DNA of 64,000 bases from NCBI GenBank assembly GCA_027943335.1, contig BSBK01006430.1:436501-500500 (forward strand). Reading direction: 5' to 3'. The notes under the pieces were generated by a model. The model did not search any database, was not told the DNA's origin, and worked only from the letters and a program-made list of their open reading frames with translations. A program made the position numbers and the translations under genes. Shown piece after piece: positions 23,359-35,779 of the stretch (its first letter is position 1; every line of letters starts with the position of its first letter). Source of the stretch: Chamaecyparis obtusa (lineage: Eukaryota; Streptophyta; Pinopsida; Cupressales; Cupressaceae).

Positions 23359-23372
23359 ATCTCTCCCTTTGG
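23359..23372 (-). other. polypurine tract
   Basis: On the minus strand CCAAAGGGAGAGAT directly precedes the LTR start TGTTGGCATG, the position of the plus-strand primer in LTR elements. Confidence 0.75.
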
Positions 23373-23587
23373 CATTGATGGCAACACTTAGAAAAATGAC
23401 TAAGTGTTATAACTTTCTTTCTCTTTTCTTTATCTCTGTTTGATTTTTTTTATTACAACCTTTTTTTTTCTACATACAGCTCTACATATCTCTTTCTTTT
23501 CCTCATTCATTTTTCCTTTTGCTTCCTCTCCCTTTTTCATCAATGGCGAAGGTATACCAAAAATTGTAAAACTTAAGCACAAATGGT

Positions 23588-26500
23588 TTAGTGCTTACTC
23601 ACCAGATTTAAGACATCTTGGGAAAATATTTCCAAGGTCTTAACTTCTTCATTCCATGAACTTATCAATAGTTCACTAACATGGATTGATCCATTCAATG
23701 CATGTGATGTTGTCTCTGCTACCTTAATCTCAATGAGAGTGGATACTGACATTGAGCTTTCAACCTTTATCATCTCAGAGAGATGAGTCTCCAATATTGA
23801 GAGCTTGGTAGTTAATAGGATTCTCAATGAGCCAAATCTGTCAACAACTCTCCCTTTCTCCATTTCTAGTACTCCTATTTTCTCCAATAGCCTGGATGTC
23901 TCCTTATCTATCTCTCCCATAGTTTGTGAAGATGATTCACAACTGTCCATTATACTGTCAAGACTAGCCCTGTCTTTGGCTATGGCCTCCTCAACATTCT
24001 TCAAATGTCTGGAAGGATTTATGCAATAGCTATATAGTTTCCTACCTTGTGCTACACAACTCTTGGCTTTAAGAGTGGTAGCCTTTAGAATGCCTAAGTC
24101 CCATCAAATGGACTTATAAACTTTGCTCAACTTCTTTTCTAAGAAGTTCTTTTCAGCCTTCTCCTCTGTTGTTTTTAGCAATGAGTCAAAATGGCTAGCA
24201 AAGCTATCCAATACTATATTGTGGTTCTCAACCTCATCCTTCTCTTTCAGGATGAGGATAGTAGCAATTTTACTGTTTCTACAACACTGACCATTATCTT
24301 ATCCCTCTTGTCTTCTTTCTAAACTTATCTCTGCTTGGGTTTAGCAAAAGCCATAAATGAAAGTCTCATCAGTTCATCTTCATCCATGCTATCTACATCA
24401 AAACTGATTGGTTTGTCCACACTTTTCAATAATAGGGGTGTGTCCAGTCTGACCTCATCAACTTTTTCTGATTTTGACTGTCTTTCTTTCTTTTCTTCTT
24501 GCTATAGTTCCTTCTCTTGTTCTTTTTCTTCTTGTTTCTCTTATGATTTTCCTTCTTCTATTTGTTCCCAATCCTCAACCTCCATCGCATTATCTACATT
24601 GTCCATAAATGGATCATTTATATCCTGCAAAGTGTCAAGGCTAACAAGCACACCAGTGACAAAGAAATTTGGTTGCATGCTAACTTGAGTGCTTTCATCT
24701 ACTACTTTGTAACTTTCTCCTAAACCCAAGGATACTGGTTTAGAGACTTTGGGAGGTAAACCTTTCTTGGGCATGTTAAACATTAGAATTTGGTCAAATG
24801 CATTTTGGGTGTCCTCAATCATCTCATCATATTTCCTAGCCATAATCTTGACTAGTCTAGCCTTTGTCCTCAATAAGGGTTTTAGTGCTATTATGATTCT
24901 TTCTCTTTCCTATATATATACAACCGACAACATATCTTCAATTGCCTTTTTTCTTATATTCTCATCCTCCGAATGTGCTATCTTTTTTCTGATTTCTAGT
25001 TTACTATATAGTTCCTTAGGAACAGTCCCTTCAATTTCCAATAGATTCTTTTTAAAAGATAATAGATACTCAATTAAAGTATCTTCTATGATCGCTTGTT
25101 CCTTAGGTTCATATCTTTCATAGTATCTATCTATAGTCTTTAGGTTTCCATCTTTCAATGCTCTCTTCTGTAGTGATTTAAGGTCTGGTTTCCACAAAGT
25201 TTGTGGATCCTTTTGAACTATTTTCTCTTCCTCTTTTTCAACTATCTTCTCTTCCTTCTTCTTCCTTTTTACCTCTATCTCTATTTCTTTGGGACTGTCT
25301 TTCTTGATTGTCCTTGTAGATCTTCTAGGAATGATTGTAGGTACAATTTCTTGAATTTCTTCTTCTTGTGCATCAAGAATAGTAACAGTAGGAACTGCTG
25401 CCTTTTTTTTTAAATGGAATGGGTGCATCTATGGCAATGTTGGAAGATGCCTCCATTTTGTTTTTTAGGTCCAAATACTGCTTCTTTGTGATTCCTACCT
25501 TCGTAGTAATTTCCTCAACAATCTTGCTGACCTTTCTCTTCCTTGTTACTTTTTCCTACTCTTCTCTTACTTTCTCATACTTCTCTCTGTAGGTACCCCA
25601 TCTATCTTGGGTAGGGTCCTTCTCTACTAGTAGTACATTCTCTACTTGTATGGTTAGTACTTCATCACTTACCTCATATCCCATGGGATAGCACCATTTG
25701 GTTCTAGGCTCAACTGCCTCAAAGCAAACACAATCTATTTCAACCATGAAACATATAGTGTCTTCATATTTTTCCACTATCTCTTCTGGTATCATGTACC
25801 TTTCTTTCATCTTCCTTTGTAGTATTTTTGTCATAGAAAATAATTCTCCATCTACCCAATCCTTCTTTTGTCTTCTATAACTATCTGAGATTTGGAGTCC
25901 ACTGGGTACATCATTTTCCAAGCTCTAGGATGCATGCTAGGAAAGTTATGAATGACATGAATATACATATGAACTTGTAATGATCCAAACCTAAATGCTT
26001 TGGATTTTTCTTTCTTAATAACCTTAACATTTTCTAGAAACTAATATGCCAAAACTTTGCAAAGTTTATATCATTTGTTTTCCTTAACCATTCCATAAGC
26101 CATCATGATAACTCTAGCAAAAACAAATTTTGATCTGTTGCTATGAAACAATTTGTAACCTAGCAACATTGCTATCAATCTGACATCCTGTAAATATATA
26201 TCATTAACTATCATCCCTCTCTTATCCCATTTAGAATGAGTTAGGGTGTCTGCCTATTTCCTTAGGTTTTTCTCAGCCACAGGTAGGGATCCTTCATTAT
26301 CAAGGACTGTGATCTCATGAATCATCTACACACAAATCTTTGCTGGTTGCTCAGTAATCCACAAAAAATAGTCATGAATTCTGCTAAGAATGATCTTAAA
26401 CCATTCGACTTCTATGAATTCTATGAGTAGGGTTAACTTAAGGATTGATTTATCTTTTAGGTGCTTGAATTCTTCTATCATGGATCCATTGGCTTCTACC

Positions 26501-27021
26501 ATACTGTCCAATTCACTATAGATGTTAACTTCCCCAATGGTTTCATACTTGCAGTGAATGTATGCCCTAATATCTTCTATGTGTAATACACCTATGGGGG
26601 TTTGTGAAAACACTCCTTTCAAATCATCCTCACAGGATTTGAATGGATGAATTTTGAATTTATACCTAGTTCTTTCTACCACATCACAAATTAATGGTGC
26701 ATCAATGACTTTCCAAAGAGATTAAGTCTAAATACCTTAAAACGCGCTCAAATCCAATGATTGGCTTCACGCGAACACAAAATCTCTCCATTGGATCACT
26801 TCTCTACTTTCACACTTCTATTCTCCTTAGTCGCTAATCACAAATGATGTAGGAATGAAATATTTTAAGTCTTTTATCCATCGCAAGTTGAGTGTGTGCA
26901 TTAAATACAAGTAGCTCAACTTTGCATGATGTCTAGTCAATGCAAAACTCACGAACATGGAAGATGAATCTTCAAGTGTTGTGATCTCATCAACAAACTT
27001 CACAACATATGTACACAACAC
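23588..27021 (-). pseudogene. long ORF region of unknown function in the LTR element
   Basis: Open segments are 27021-26827, 26682-26326, 25921-25556, 25428-24910, 24873-24541 and 24004-23588. Four of the six share one frame, so this looks like one long ORF broken by stops and small shifts. The 26682 segment has a globular look, with Trp and Phe residues. The 25921 segment has Cys, Trp and Tyr residues and a WVDGELFSMTKILQRK stretch. The 25428 segment is strongly Lys/Glu-rich (coiled-coil or disordered), with EIEIEVKRKKKEEK. The 24004 segment has heptad-like helices. I do not recognise the family. It follows the gag-like part, as large accessory ORFs do in some non-autonomous plant LTR elements. 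Confidence 0.6.
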
Positions 27022-27359
27022 ATCTAAGCCGGCATGAGATTACTTTACTTTTTGCAGGGTCTGGATAATTTATGTTAATTGTATCCAATGCTCCCCATAA
27101 GGCCATGAGGCTTTCTAGGTTGATATATCAAAGAACTCATCATGTGAAGACACAGCATCATTAGTTGGCTCTCCCTGAACCACAACCTTATTTAGAACTT
27201 TTACTTGTCATATCTTTTCATCCTCTGATTTCTTCTATTCATTCATGTAATCATTGAGGCTTTTACCACTATCACTAATATTCTTCCTTATAACCATAGG
27301 TGGTGGTCCTTCTAGTTCACTAGATCTCCTTGATCCTCTTCTGTTGTCATCTCCATTGT

Positions 27360-27700
27360 ATCTATAAAAATTTGCAATGTGACCTAGATTTTTACGTCTG
27401 TAACAAATAGGTGGTCTTCTTCTGTCTTAATTAGCTTGTAGCTTACAATACCTTGCTATGTGCCCAAAGTTATTACATTTCTAACATGTAATCTTGGCTA
27501 CAGATTCTTCTCTGATATAGTCTTGCTTATACCTGGACTGATTAGGTTTTCTACAATCTTCCTTCTTGTGTCCATACTCATAAAAATCAAAACAATAGTT
27601 GGTAAAGGGGTTAAAATTACCTTTATTTCTGCAATCTATTTTCATATGTCCAATTTTGTTGCATCTGAAGCATCTACCTCTGAAAGGTCTAAATTATTCT
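27360..27700 (-). pseudogene. array of four decayed CCHC zinc knuckles
   Basis: CCHC knuckles of gag bind the element RNA. On the minus strand four copies follow one another. The first, CFRCNKIGHMKIDC, is intact. In the second, CFDFYEYGHKKEDC, the second Cys is Phe. The third reads C-stop-KCNNFGHIARYC with an in-frame stop. The fourth, CYRRKNLGHIANFY, has lost two Cys. All are in the same frame as the long ORF region downstream. Confidence 0.75.
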
Positions 27701-27983
27701 CTAGGTTCTTCATTGGTAGGTCTTTCTTCAGGAATAGGTCTTTCCTCATTCTTGGCTTCTTTTGGTTCTTCTTGCATTTTTAACTTTCAGCTTTATTGGA
27801 TCCACTCATGTCTTCTTTAGATTTTTGTCCTACTCTTTGTTCATCATTCATGTCTATTCTCATGTGTAATTTCTCAATGTGTATTTTGGCTTGAGTGAGT
27901 TCACCTTTAATGATTTGATTGTATTTGTCCAATTCCTAATATTTATCCTTGTAATAGTCAAGTTCAATCTTCATTTGTCCTAT

Positions 27984-28310
27984 CTACAAGTTAGCTTCTT
28001 TTAGTGACTCTTCAACTTTGTTTCTTTCATCCTTTTCATGTTGAATCTCCTTGATCATCAAGAGATTGATTTGTTCTTTTTCTTGCTCCAACTTCTTTAC
28101 TTTTTCTGATGTATCATTGTCTGAACCTTCTTTGATTTTCTCCATAAGGTCTTCTCTCTGATTTTTTACAATCTCAAGCTGTTCTTTAAGTTTTCTCATG
28201 AAACCTTTTGCTCTTTTTAATTTGAATTTTAGTTCACCATTCTCAGCTTTCATCTTATCTAGATCTTCAAGTGAAACTTTAAAGTTCACTTGTAAATCTT
28301 TTGAATCCAT
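27984..28310 (-). pseudogene. gag-like coiled-coil N-terminus
   Basis: The ATG at 28310 starts MDSKDLQ about 45 bp after the primer site, the expected place for gag. About 108 residues follow, nearly all helical and charged, with heptads through LKRAKGFMRKLKEQLEIV and VKKLEQEKEQINLL. A TAG where CAG (Gln) is likely ends it, and the sequence continues toward the knuckles. It resembles a coiled-coil multimerisation region. No gag domain family can be named with confidence. Confidence 0.65.
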
Positions 28311-28355
28311 TCTAATCTCCCTTAAGCTGCTAGGCTTTCTCTCCAAGGGCCAAAA

Positions 28356-28367
28356 GCTCTGATACCA
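28356..28367 (-). other. primer-binding site (initiator tRNA-Met)
   Basis: On the minus strand the 5' LTR ends CCTAACA, followed after two bases by TGGTATCAGAGC, the complement of the 3' end of plant initiator tRNA-Met. Confidence 0.92.
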
Positions 28368-28369
28368 AT

Positions 28370-29423
28370 TGTTAGGATTAGATAATACTGAGAGGGGGGG
28401 TGAATCAGTATTACAGAACTTTGATTTCAACTTTAAACAATTATAAACAATCCAAAGTAATACAAAAATGAAAAGAACATATAAGCATAACACATTACTC
28501 ATGACACCATTATTTGTTCTTGAGGAAACCCTGGCCAAAGGGAAAACCCCGGTGGGGATGGTACCCACAAATATGTACTAAAATATAGTATCCCTATTAG
28601 GAGATCTAGCCCTATTAGGAGCTGATTGTTACATAGTACATTTCCTTGTTAGAGGAATATGAAACCCTGTTAGGGGTATACAAAACACTTGGTTAAAGGT
28701 GGTGAGAAAACTTCTCTTACAATCAATACTTGTCTTCAAAAGTAGTTCTGAAAAGGGGAACGATACAAGCACTTATCTTGCTTAGATAGTTCCAATTGTA
28801 GCTTGGGCTCTTACTTATCTTGCATCTGATCTCTGCTCTTATATTCACAAACTTCCTCCATTATCATGAATCATTCCATTCTTCACTTTCACAAAACCAA
28901 TCTATACTTATACAAAATGAGCCTTCCAGTCGGCCTCATAATTGCCATACAAAACATAATAGAAACTTATGCAAATGATATACATGGATTCGAAGCTCTT
29001 ATATTACCAAAGAGTCAAAAATATACTTTATTTACTTGTCTTGGCACATTACCATATCCATTATGCTTTCCTTAATCTTTGCAACTGTTCATATACCTTG
29101 TTACACTATTTTACTATCTTTGCATACCTTTCGATCACTTTATCTCACAAATCTGGTAACCAACACTTATGCACTCTTAAATGAAGCATGCACACATCCC
29201 AAAATACCTTGAGTTAACTTTTCAAGCCATAATACCTCATATATCTTCATCGTTGACCAAAACTATGCCATTGTACCTTGTCAACTTGATTCTGTACTTA
29301 GTCATTTTTATGACTGAGACTCTGGTGGCAATGAACTGAACATGCGATCATTCTAACATAAGTGTTTCCATAAATGACAACCCTTAAATCATTTCTAGTA
29401 CTCCAAAACATCACATGCCAACA
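28370..29423 (-). repeat. 5' LTR of the 22304-29423 element
   Basis: 1054 bp, homologous to 22304-23358. On the minus strand it runs from TGTTGGCATG to CCTAACA. It contains a GGGGGGG run near the primer-site end, as do related LTRs at 50103 and 51378. Confidence 0.9.
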
Positions 29424-29449
29424 ATTAATAAATTTATCTTATCTTATCT

Positions 29450-29760
29450 ATTAATTTGTACAATTTTAATAGGATAATGTTATCTAAATAATTAATTTAG
29501 AAGATTGTACATCACTTAAAGTTTATTATTATAAAAAGTTAAAATTATTTATAATGAGAAAAAGATAATTTCATATAAATATTTTCAATAAATTAAATTA
29601 TTAATTTTCTAATATATGATATATATATTTTTTATAGTAATATTTTTTATTATATATAATTTACAAAGTTTTTATATATAGTAATGAATTATATTTTATA
29701 ATTGCATGATTTATTTAGTGGATAGGAAAAAATTAAAATAGTGAGAAAATTGTACTCCTT
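29450..29760 (+). repeat. Rep-A copy 3, right part
   Basis: Continues Rep-A after the LINE-C insertion. ATTAATTTGTACAATTTTAA and GGATAATGTTATCTAAATAA match 43760-43820. Confidence 0.7.
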
Positions 29761-31197
29761 CCCTTTTTTGAAATTACATAAAACTTCTTTTAGAAATTTT
29801 TAATGATAATTTATTTCAATTGAATTAAATTATATATAAATATATCCTACACATTTAAAAACAATAAGTTTCTATTTTTAGTTGAATTTATTTATAGATA
29901 TTTTAAGTTAACCTAAGTGTCATCCTTATCTCTTTCTTAAATTTTTTTGTCTCAAATCTACAAATAAGATAATTCTTTCATCACCAAGACTTGATACCAT
30001 GCGTTAGAAGAATTATTGAATGACACCAAAATATAGAGGGGTCTAAGATGTTGAATGTAATATTCAACTTGAAAAAATTGATTGATTTAATTGACTATTA
30101 CAAACTAATGGAGAAATCAAGATTGTGAAGAACATTTGGAATGGTAGAGGACTATAGTGTGCAATTGGAAAGTAGTGGAAGACTAATAGGGTGCAACAAT
30201 GGTGATTAGATTTTCCACTGCATCAAATACCATAGACCCCAACTCTTAAGTTTGTAGGTAGCATATATGGAATTTCTTCCTGACAGACTAATGTTTCCTA
30301 GAATTTTGTCTCTCGCTAATATTTGAGTCTCAATATTTTCTAGAGAATTATGGAATGTAGTATTTGGTTTTTGTTCATATTTTCCAAACATGGAACTTCA
30401 ATATTCCATAGTTTACACAGATTTATATAATATTAATAATAATTTTTAATTCACAATTAAAATTTGTATTTTATTTTTAAATAAAATTTAAAATTACTAT
30501 AACTTACACCAAGGTCTTGGCCTATCTTATTATATATCTTATGTAAAATATAAATATACTATTTTAATTTATATTTAAAATCATTGATTTGTTCATTAGT
30601 AATGGTGTATCATCACTAGTTATAAAGTTTGAATTAAATTATATTGTACAAAATAAAATAATATTCTACAAACTTCTCAAATAAAATATTTAGTGGATAA
30701 TTATATTAAATAATAAGAAATGAGATTTTTTTAATAAAGAAATTATGTATTTTTTAAAGTTGATAGGTCTATTAACTTATGTGACATTATATATTTTGAT
30801 ATGATCTCAATAACATCATTTCATCATTTCTATAGAATGTTTCAAATGTACATGCAAATATCATAAAATATTGATGTAATCTTAAAGTTTATTATTTTAC
30901 AAAATGTGTAATACTGGTGCCTTAGTTGAAAATATTTAGTACAAATACACTATCAAAATTATAATATTGGGCATTTCATAAATCATGTGAAAGTGTATTA
31001 CTTTTCTATTTCATGTTATAATCTTTATTTTGAATGATCTCTAAATAGCATAGAAATTAATATAAACCCTCATCTTTGAATTCTTAGGAAAATTAAATTA
31101 TTTATTAAATTTAAAAGAAAAAATAGAAATAACAATTAAATGTCAAAATTAAATAGAAATTATAATCGTTTAGCCACTTTCAAATATATTTTTAAAT
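29761..31197. other. AT-rich spacer, no gene seen
   Basis: Strongly AT-rich with only short chance frames. A short, less AT-rich patch lies at about 29930-30390, without recognisable protein similarity. Confidence 0.5.
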
Positions 31198-31412
31198 ATT
31201 ATTTAATATTTTTCTATTTAAATTAATTCATTATCAAATATATAAAACCCTCACCTTTAGATCTTCCAAAAAAAAATTATTAAATTAAATTATATTTAAC
31301 TTAAAACAATAAAACATTAAATAATTTAACTTGATAAATTTTTTAAAAGATCTAAAAGTGAGGGCTTCATTTATTTGATAATAAATTAATTTAAAAAGAA
31401 AAATATTAAATC
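31198..31412. mobile_element. AT-rich foldback (MITE-like) element
   Basis: The left arm (about 31198-31265) and right arm (about 31335-31412) are imperfect reverse complements over roughly 65-75 bp. Shared words are CCCTCAC, AGATCTT and ATTATCAAATA. The arms enclose a short AT-rich loop. No clear target duplication can be read. A LINE-A copy begins a few tens of bases to the right. Confidence 0.55.
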
Positions 31413-31439
31413 ATTTTTATTTTTTAAAATTTAATATTA

Positions 31440-33738
31440 ATTATAAGGAGTTAAAAAAAGAGATTACATCGGAGAACAAAAACAAACGGGAGGCAGGACC
31501 TCACACTAAGACCTTCACTCCATACGATACTTTTCTTCTCTTGGATTTGTGCCAACATAAGGATTTTATCATCAGGAGCATTCTTTTCCTTGTTGACCTC
31601 CTAGTTGAGCTTTTTCAAAGTATCATCAAAGATCTCAAGATTGTCAATGTTCTTCCTCCACTTGTACCCATCTTTGAACTAAAAAACAAACATTGTGGAA
31701 TGCCCCATTTTGAGGAATCTCTTTAGCTTCTCCCATTCTATCACCATGTTTATATAAACCTATGAGGAAATTTTAATATATGTGAGTTTTCAAAAAGACT
31801 CAGTAAGGGTTCTGGAAGTGTTTTGATATCTTTCTTCATTTCTGATTTTCCAAATCTACCACATAATGTTAGATGAAAGAATGTTCCTGAACATATTAAT
31901 ATCTTTCTTTAAACCATGAATATGACCAGAGATGATCTGAAAGATATTAATAGGTTTAGGATAAGTAATTCCAAACATGAGCAAAATTTCCTTAGCCACA
32001 ACACAGTCAAGAAAAATATGTCTACAAGAATCAGGGAGCCCACAGAGGCTGCAGAACTCAGTAGAAGAATGCTCCTTTTTTAAAGGAAGTCTGTCAAGAA
32101 TCATAAGCCACTTAAAGCATTTGATTTTAGGATCAATGGAGATTTTCCATAACTTATTAAAGTGTTTTTTCCAAGCACAAGTATCTAGCTTAGAATACCA
32201 TAAGTTATTCACATGTTTAGTAATGGATTCATTATAAGAAATAACATCATAGATGTTTTTAGATTTAATCTTAGTCCCAATGGTACCATCAGGCCACTTG
32301 AAATTAAGAAATATGTGGGAGTCAACATGACAATCAGTAGGGAGATCCTTGCAATCCCTAGATATCATGTTGTAATCTTCTTTTGAGAGATAGGGATGTC
32401 TTGCTTAGAGTTGAGGTCATCCTAGCTGATAAGACAGCCCTACTTAATATAGGTTAATGAGTTGGGTGATCCCCAAACAAGACCAAGTTATGGCAAAGCA
32501 ATCTTGGGAGATTCTAGAAAGGTGGAGATTCCACCAAATTGATCTTTCACCATGAAGGTGGCTGGAATCATGGAAGTCCTTAATATGCCATAAATTCCTA
32601 ACATGTTCCCAAGCTTTCCATATGGATTTAAAGACAACAGATCCTTGAACAAGGACAGGAAAATTCCCTCCAATAAGATCACACAGAGGAAGGATTTTCC
32701 AAGATTTAGTATGCTTGGGGAAACCTCTTTCAATATTATTCCTAACAAGGATTTTCCATGGTTAGTCACCTTCAAGGGAGTGGAAGATCCATTTGGCCGC
32801 AAAGGCAATCCCTTGAATTCTGATGTCTTTAAGCCCCAATCCCCCAAGGAGCTTGTCAGTATGACACCACTCCCATTTAACAACATGGAGCTTATTGTTA
32901 CCTTTACCATAAGACCATAGGAATTTTCTAATGGCCTTCTGAATTTCTAAAATATGGTAGTTATTAAACATCCAAGCCGAGGAGTAGTAAATGTTATAGG
33001 AGGAAAGAATTTTTTGACACACCTGAACTCTGCTAGCTAAGGAAAGATATCTTATATGCCACTTACCAAGCTTTTTGGTGATTTTGTCCTTCACCCAAGA
33101 CCACATATCCTTAAGAGAAGGATCAGTAGAGAAAGGAATCTTGAGATACAATGTGCTGAGGGCCTCCCCACTGATATCCAAAGTTATATAACCAATCCGA
33201 AGGTTTATCATCCCAACTAAGCAGAATATATTTGGAATGGGACAACATAGCACCAGATATAGAGCAGAAAAAACTAAGTTTGTTGTTAAGAGCTTCAAAT
33301 TTCTCTTTAGTAGCTTCAAAGAACAAGGTCATGTCATCGATAAATTGGTAGTTGATCAACTCAGAGTTATTAGGGAGAGAAATGCCTTTGATAGAAAGAG
33401 AAAGACTATTATCTCTGAGAATGTAAAAGAGGGCATCTGAGGCAATAACAAAAAGGGTAGGAGCAAGAGGGCATCCCTGTCTGATAGATCTTCCCAAAGG
33501 AAAGGATTTAGAGAGAGCCATTCACATCCACCTGGGTAGAAGCATCTTTAGGCAATATTTTAACAAAATTGCAGAAGACTTCAGGAAATCTAAAGGCCTC
33601 AAGCATCATGGAGATAAAACCCTATTCAACTCTATATAAGCCTTCTTGAAATCTAGAAGAAACATAGTAGCATTTTGTTGAGAATGTTTGGCCCGACTCA
33701 TAGCCTCCTAGCTGGTGATAAGGTTTTCTAGGATGTAC
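31440..33738 (-). mobile_element. LINE family A, copy 2 (5'-truncated)
   Basis: The minus strand runs from inside RT to the 3' end of the element. The right edge near 33738 abuts AT-rich DNA in the middle of an RT block, so the copy is 5'-truncated. The protein pieces match copy 1 at 1-700 in the RT palm and thumb. No clear A-tail is left, and no target duplication could be fixed. Confidence 0.75.
31540..33730 (-). pseudogene. LINE-A ORF2 relic: RT palm to C-terminus
   Basis: RT begins near 33730 with codons for RYILENLIT-like sequence. It goes through RSIRQGCPLAPTLF near 33490, the catalytic box as FIDD near 33340, and SLKDMWSWVKDKITKKLGK near 33110. A zf-RVT-like cysteine block, FCSLCGLPDSCRHIFLDC, is near 32060. 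The C-terminal Lys-rich part reaches about 31540. Stops and frame changes occur throughout. FIDD in place of FADD or YxDD could itself be a decay change. Confidence 0.75.
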
Positions 33739-34617
33739 CTAATTAATATATTTTATATCTAAATTAATTTATTATCAAATATGTAAAAACATATTTACTA
33801 CTGCTACGTCCATTTTACTTTATAGAAATTAGATCTGCCACTGCATTATTTTCTCTTTTTGTCAAACACAAAATGTTATAGAAATGATCTCAGCTTAGTG
33901 TGTGATGTTTAAGCGGCCCAAAAAGGGCAATTTAATTAAATTTATATTCTAAATACCTCACCACTGATGATGATTGTGATAGTAAACACATGGGCAATGT
34001 TAAAAAGGAATCCATGTACGTAATAATAATCTTGAAAGAATGTAAGGTGAACAAACTGCTACTCTAGAGTTTTAGGAGAAAGAATAAAAAGATTGAAAAA
34101 TAATTTTTTGTTAAATTTAAATTTGAAAAAAATAAAATTACAAGTATATTTATATTCATTAAATATTTTAATACAAAACAATTTATTTACTTGTCATTTT
34201 ATATGAAATTTACAATTTTCATCGAGTACTTTTTAGTTATGTAATTAGTTGTAGTTTAATCTAATTATTAGAGATATGATTATAGTCAAATTAGAATTAT
34301 ATTTAAAGTTGGTGTTACATTGGGCTAGTTAAATCTATAGTTAATAGTTCAAGCATAAATATAATTAATTTTATTTTTATTTTATATGTATTTAATATTT
34401 TTTTTTTACCTTTTGAATTTAAATTTGTTAGAATTATAAATATATTTTAATTAGTTATAAAAATATATAATTTAGATGATAGCCATCCAAAATAGAATGA
34501 CATACATTCATTTGAATTGATCTCATCAACTAATTAAAATTTGTTATAATTATTATAAACTTTTTTTGAAAATTATAATATTATGCATTAACAACAAAGA
34601 ATATATTTTTACTTTCA

Positions 34618-34672
<55 letters not shown>

Positions 34673-35339
34673 TGAAAGTAATATAATTGACATAATTTCA
34701 TACATTTGATATTAAAATGTAAAAATAAAAAATAATAATAGATAATTTAATATTTAAGTTATTATTTATAATGATAAAAAGTTATAATAATAAAATAAAA
34801 TAATCATAATATAAAATTTATAGTTAATTTATAGAAATTAAATTAAAATAAATTACAATACAATATTGATAGTATGTGGAATATTACATCTATGACCAAA
34901 AGTATGTAATATGGCTTAAAAAGGGGAGAAAAAATTGTTCATATTTTTCTTTCATTCTTAAAAATCCGTATAACACCTCAAATCTATTAACCAATGAGGA
35001 AAAATATTTTTTAGAATTTAAAAACTTAAATAACATACAAGTAGACTTTAAAATAATAAAATAAATTTGTTTATTTATAATTGGTTCAAATAATTGTTTT
35101 TAATAACTAGTGAACTAGTAGAATCCAAAATTCATTACAATAGTACTATGCTTTAATGAAATAGTAAATAATAGAAAAATAATAATAATATTTTTATACA
35201 ATTCAGTTTTTAATACTCTCTTCACATACCATGCCACATTAATGACCAAACTAAGAAAAGAAATTATTACAATAAATTGCACATCAAAAGAAATGTAAAT
35301 TACATACACCCACTAGTCATTTCATAACTGACTTTCTCT
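33739..35339. other. AT-rich spacer with (AT)n at 34622-34669
   Basis: No credible coding sequence. A perfect (AT)n array of about 24 units lies at 34622-34669. The left margin (33745-33795) resembles the left arm of the foldback element at 31198. Confidence 0.6.
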
Positions 35340-35654
35340 TTTAACATATAAAGCATAGACTTTCGCCTTTACAAGAATGTCATGGAATTTGAATTCAGAT
35401 ATTAACAAATTAAAGATATAATCGAATATGTCGTAGATTTACAGAAGTTCAACTGGCACATGAATCCGCAATAATGACACGAGAGATTTAAAACGATGCA
35501 GCGGCTGATGAGGAGTGCATGGTCATGCTAGTCTTGTATAACAAAGTGCAGTTGCAGTTGCAGTTAGCCTTTTGCTTTTCTGAAGATTCGATGTATGTGA
35601 ATTTTAGATGTGGTAGTCAGCAAAGTCATCTGCATGAAGAGGCAAACTCATCTG

Positions 35655-35662
35655 TATAAATA
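35655..35662 (+). promoter_or_regulatory. TATA box of the 35780 gene
   Basis: TATAAATA is followed by GGGTGTATATG. Transcription would start near 35690, giving a 5' leader of about 90 nt before the ATG at 35780. The surrounding 35340-35780 stretch is less AT-rich than the spacers. Confidence 0.6.
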
Positions 35663-35779
35663 GGGTGTATATGAGAAATAATGTACAGTACAATCCATTG
35701 GTATTGAGAAAATCCGAATTAGGAAAACCTTGCAACAAATATCTTGGTTGGAGAAGAGAAGCGAAGAGAAGAGAGAGGC

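Larger units (their letters stand above)
22304..29423 (-). mobile_element. Copia-like non-autonomous LTR retrotransposon with long ORF, no pol
   Basis: The ends are TGTTAGG...CCAACA with the target duplication ATTAA at 22299-22303 and 29424-29428. Both LTRs are about 1.05 kb and flank a 5.0-kb interior. Reading the minus strand: 5' LTR, tRNA-iMet primer site, a coiled-coil protein, zinc knuckles, a long Lys/Glu-rich ORF region, a purine tract and the 3' LTR. I see no protease, integrase, RT or RNase H motif. The LTRs differ at many positions, so the insertion is old. It lies in the 3' end of LINE-C copy 2 and so is younger than that LINE. Confidence 0.88.
18314..29449 (+). mobile_element. LINE family C, copy 2 (split by an LTR element)
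   Basis: LINE sequence occupies 18314-22303 and, beyond the nested LTR element, 29424-29449, giving about 4.0 kb when joined. It has endonuclease, RT and cysteine-motif regions, followed by a 3' untranslated part and a short (TTATC)3 tail. Rep-A copy 4 (near 43760) shows the uninterrupted target: the insertion lies exactly between AATTAATCT and TATTAATTTG with no duplication and no loss. This is the most complete LINE-C copy in the window. Confidence 0.85.

Noticed and set aside
24335..25413. Plus-strand Ser/Phe/Leu-rich frames opposite the LTR element's Lys/Glu-rich ORF
   Set aside because: They are the complementary strand of repeated AAG/GAA codons and have no start context or family similarity.
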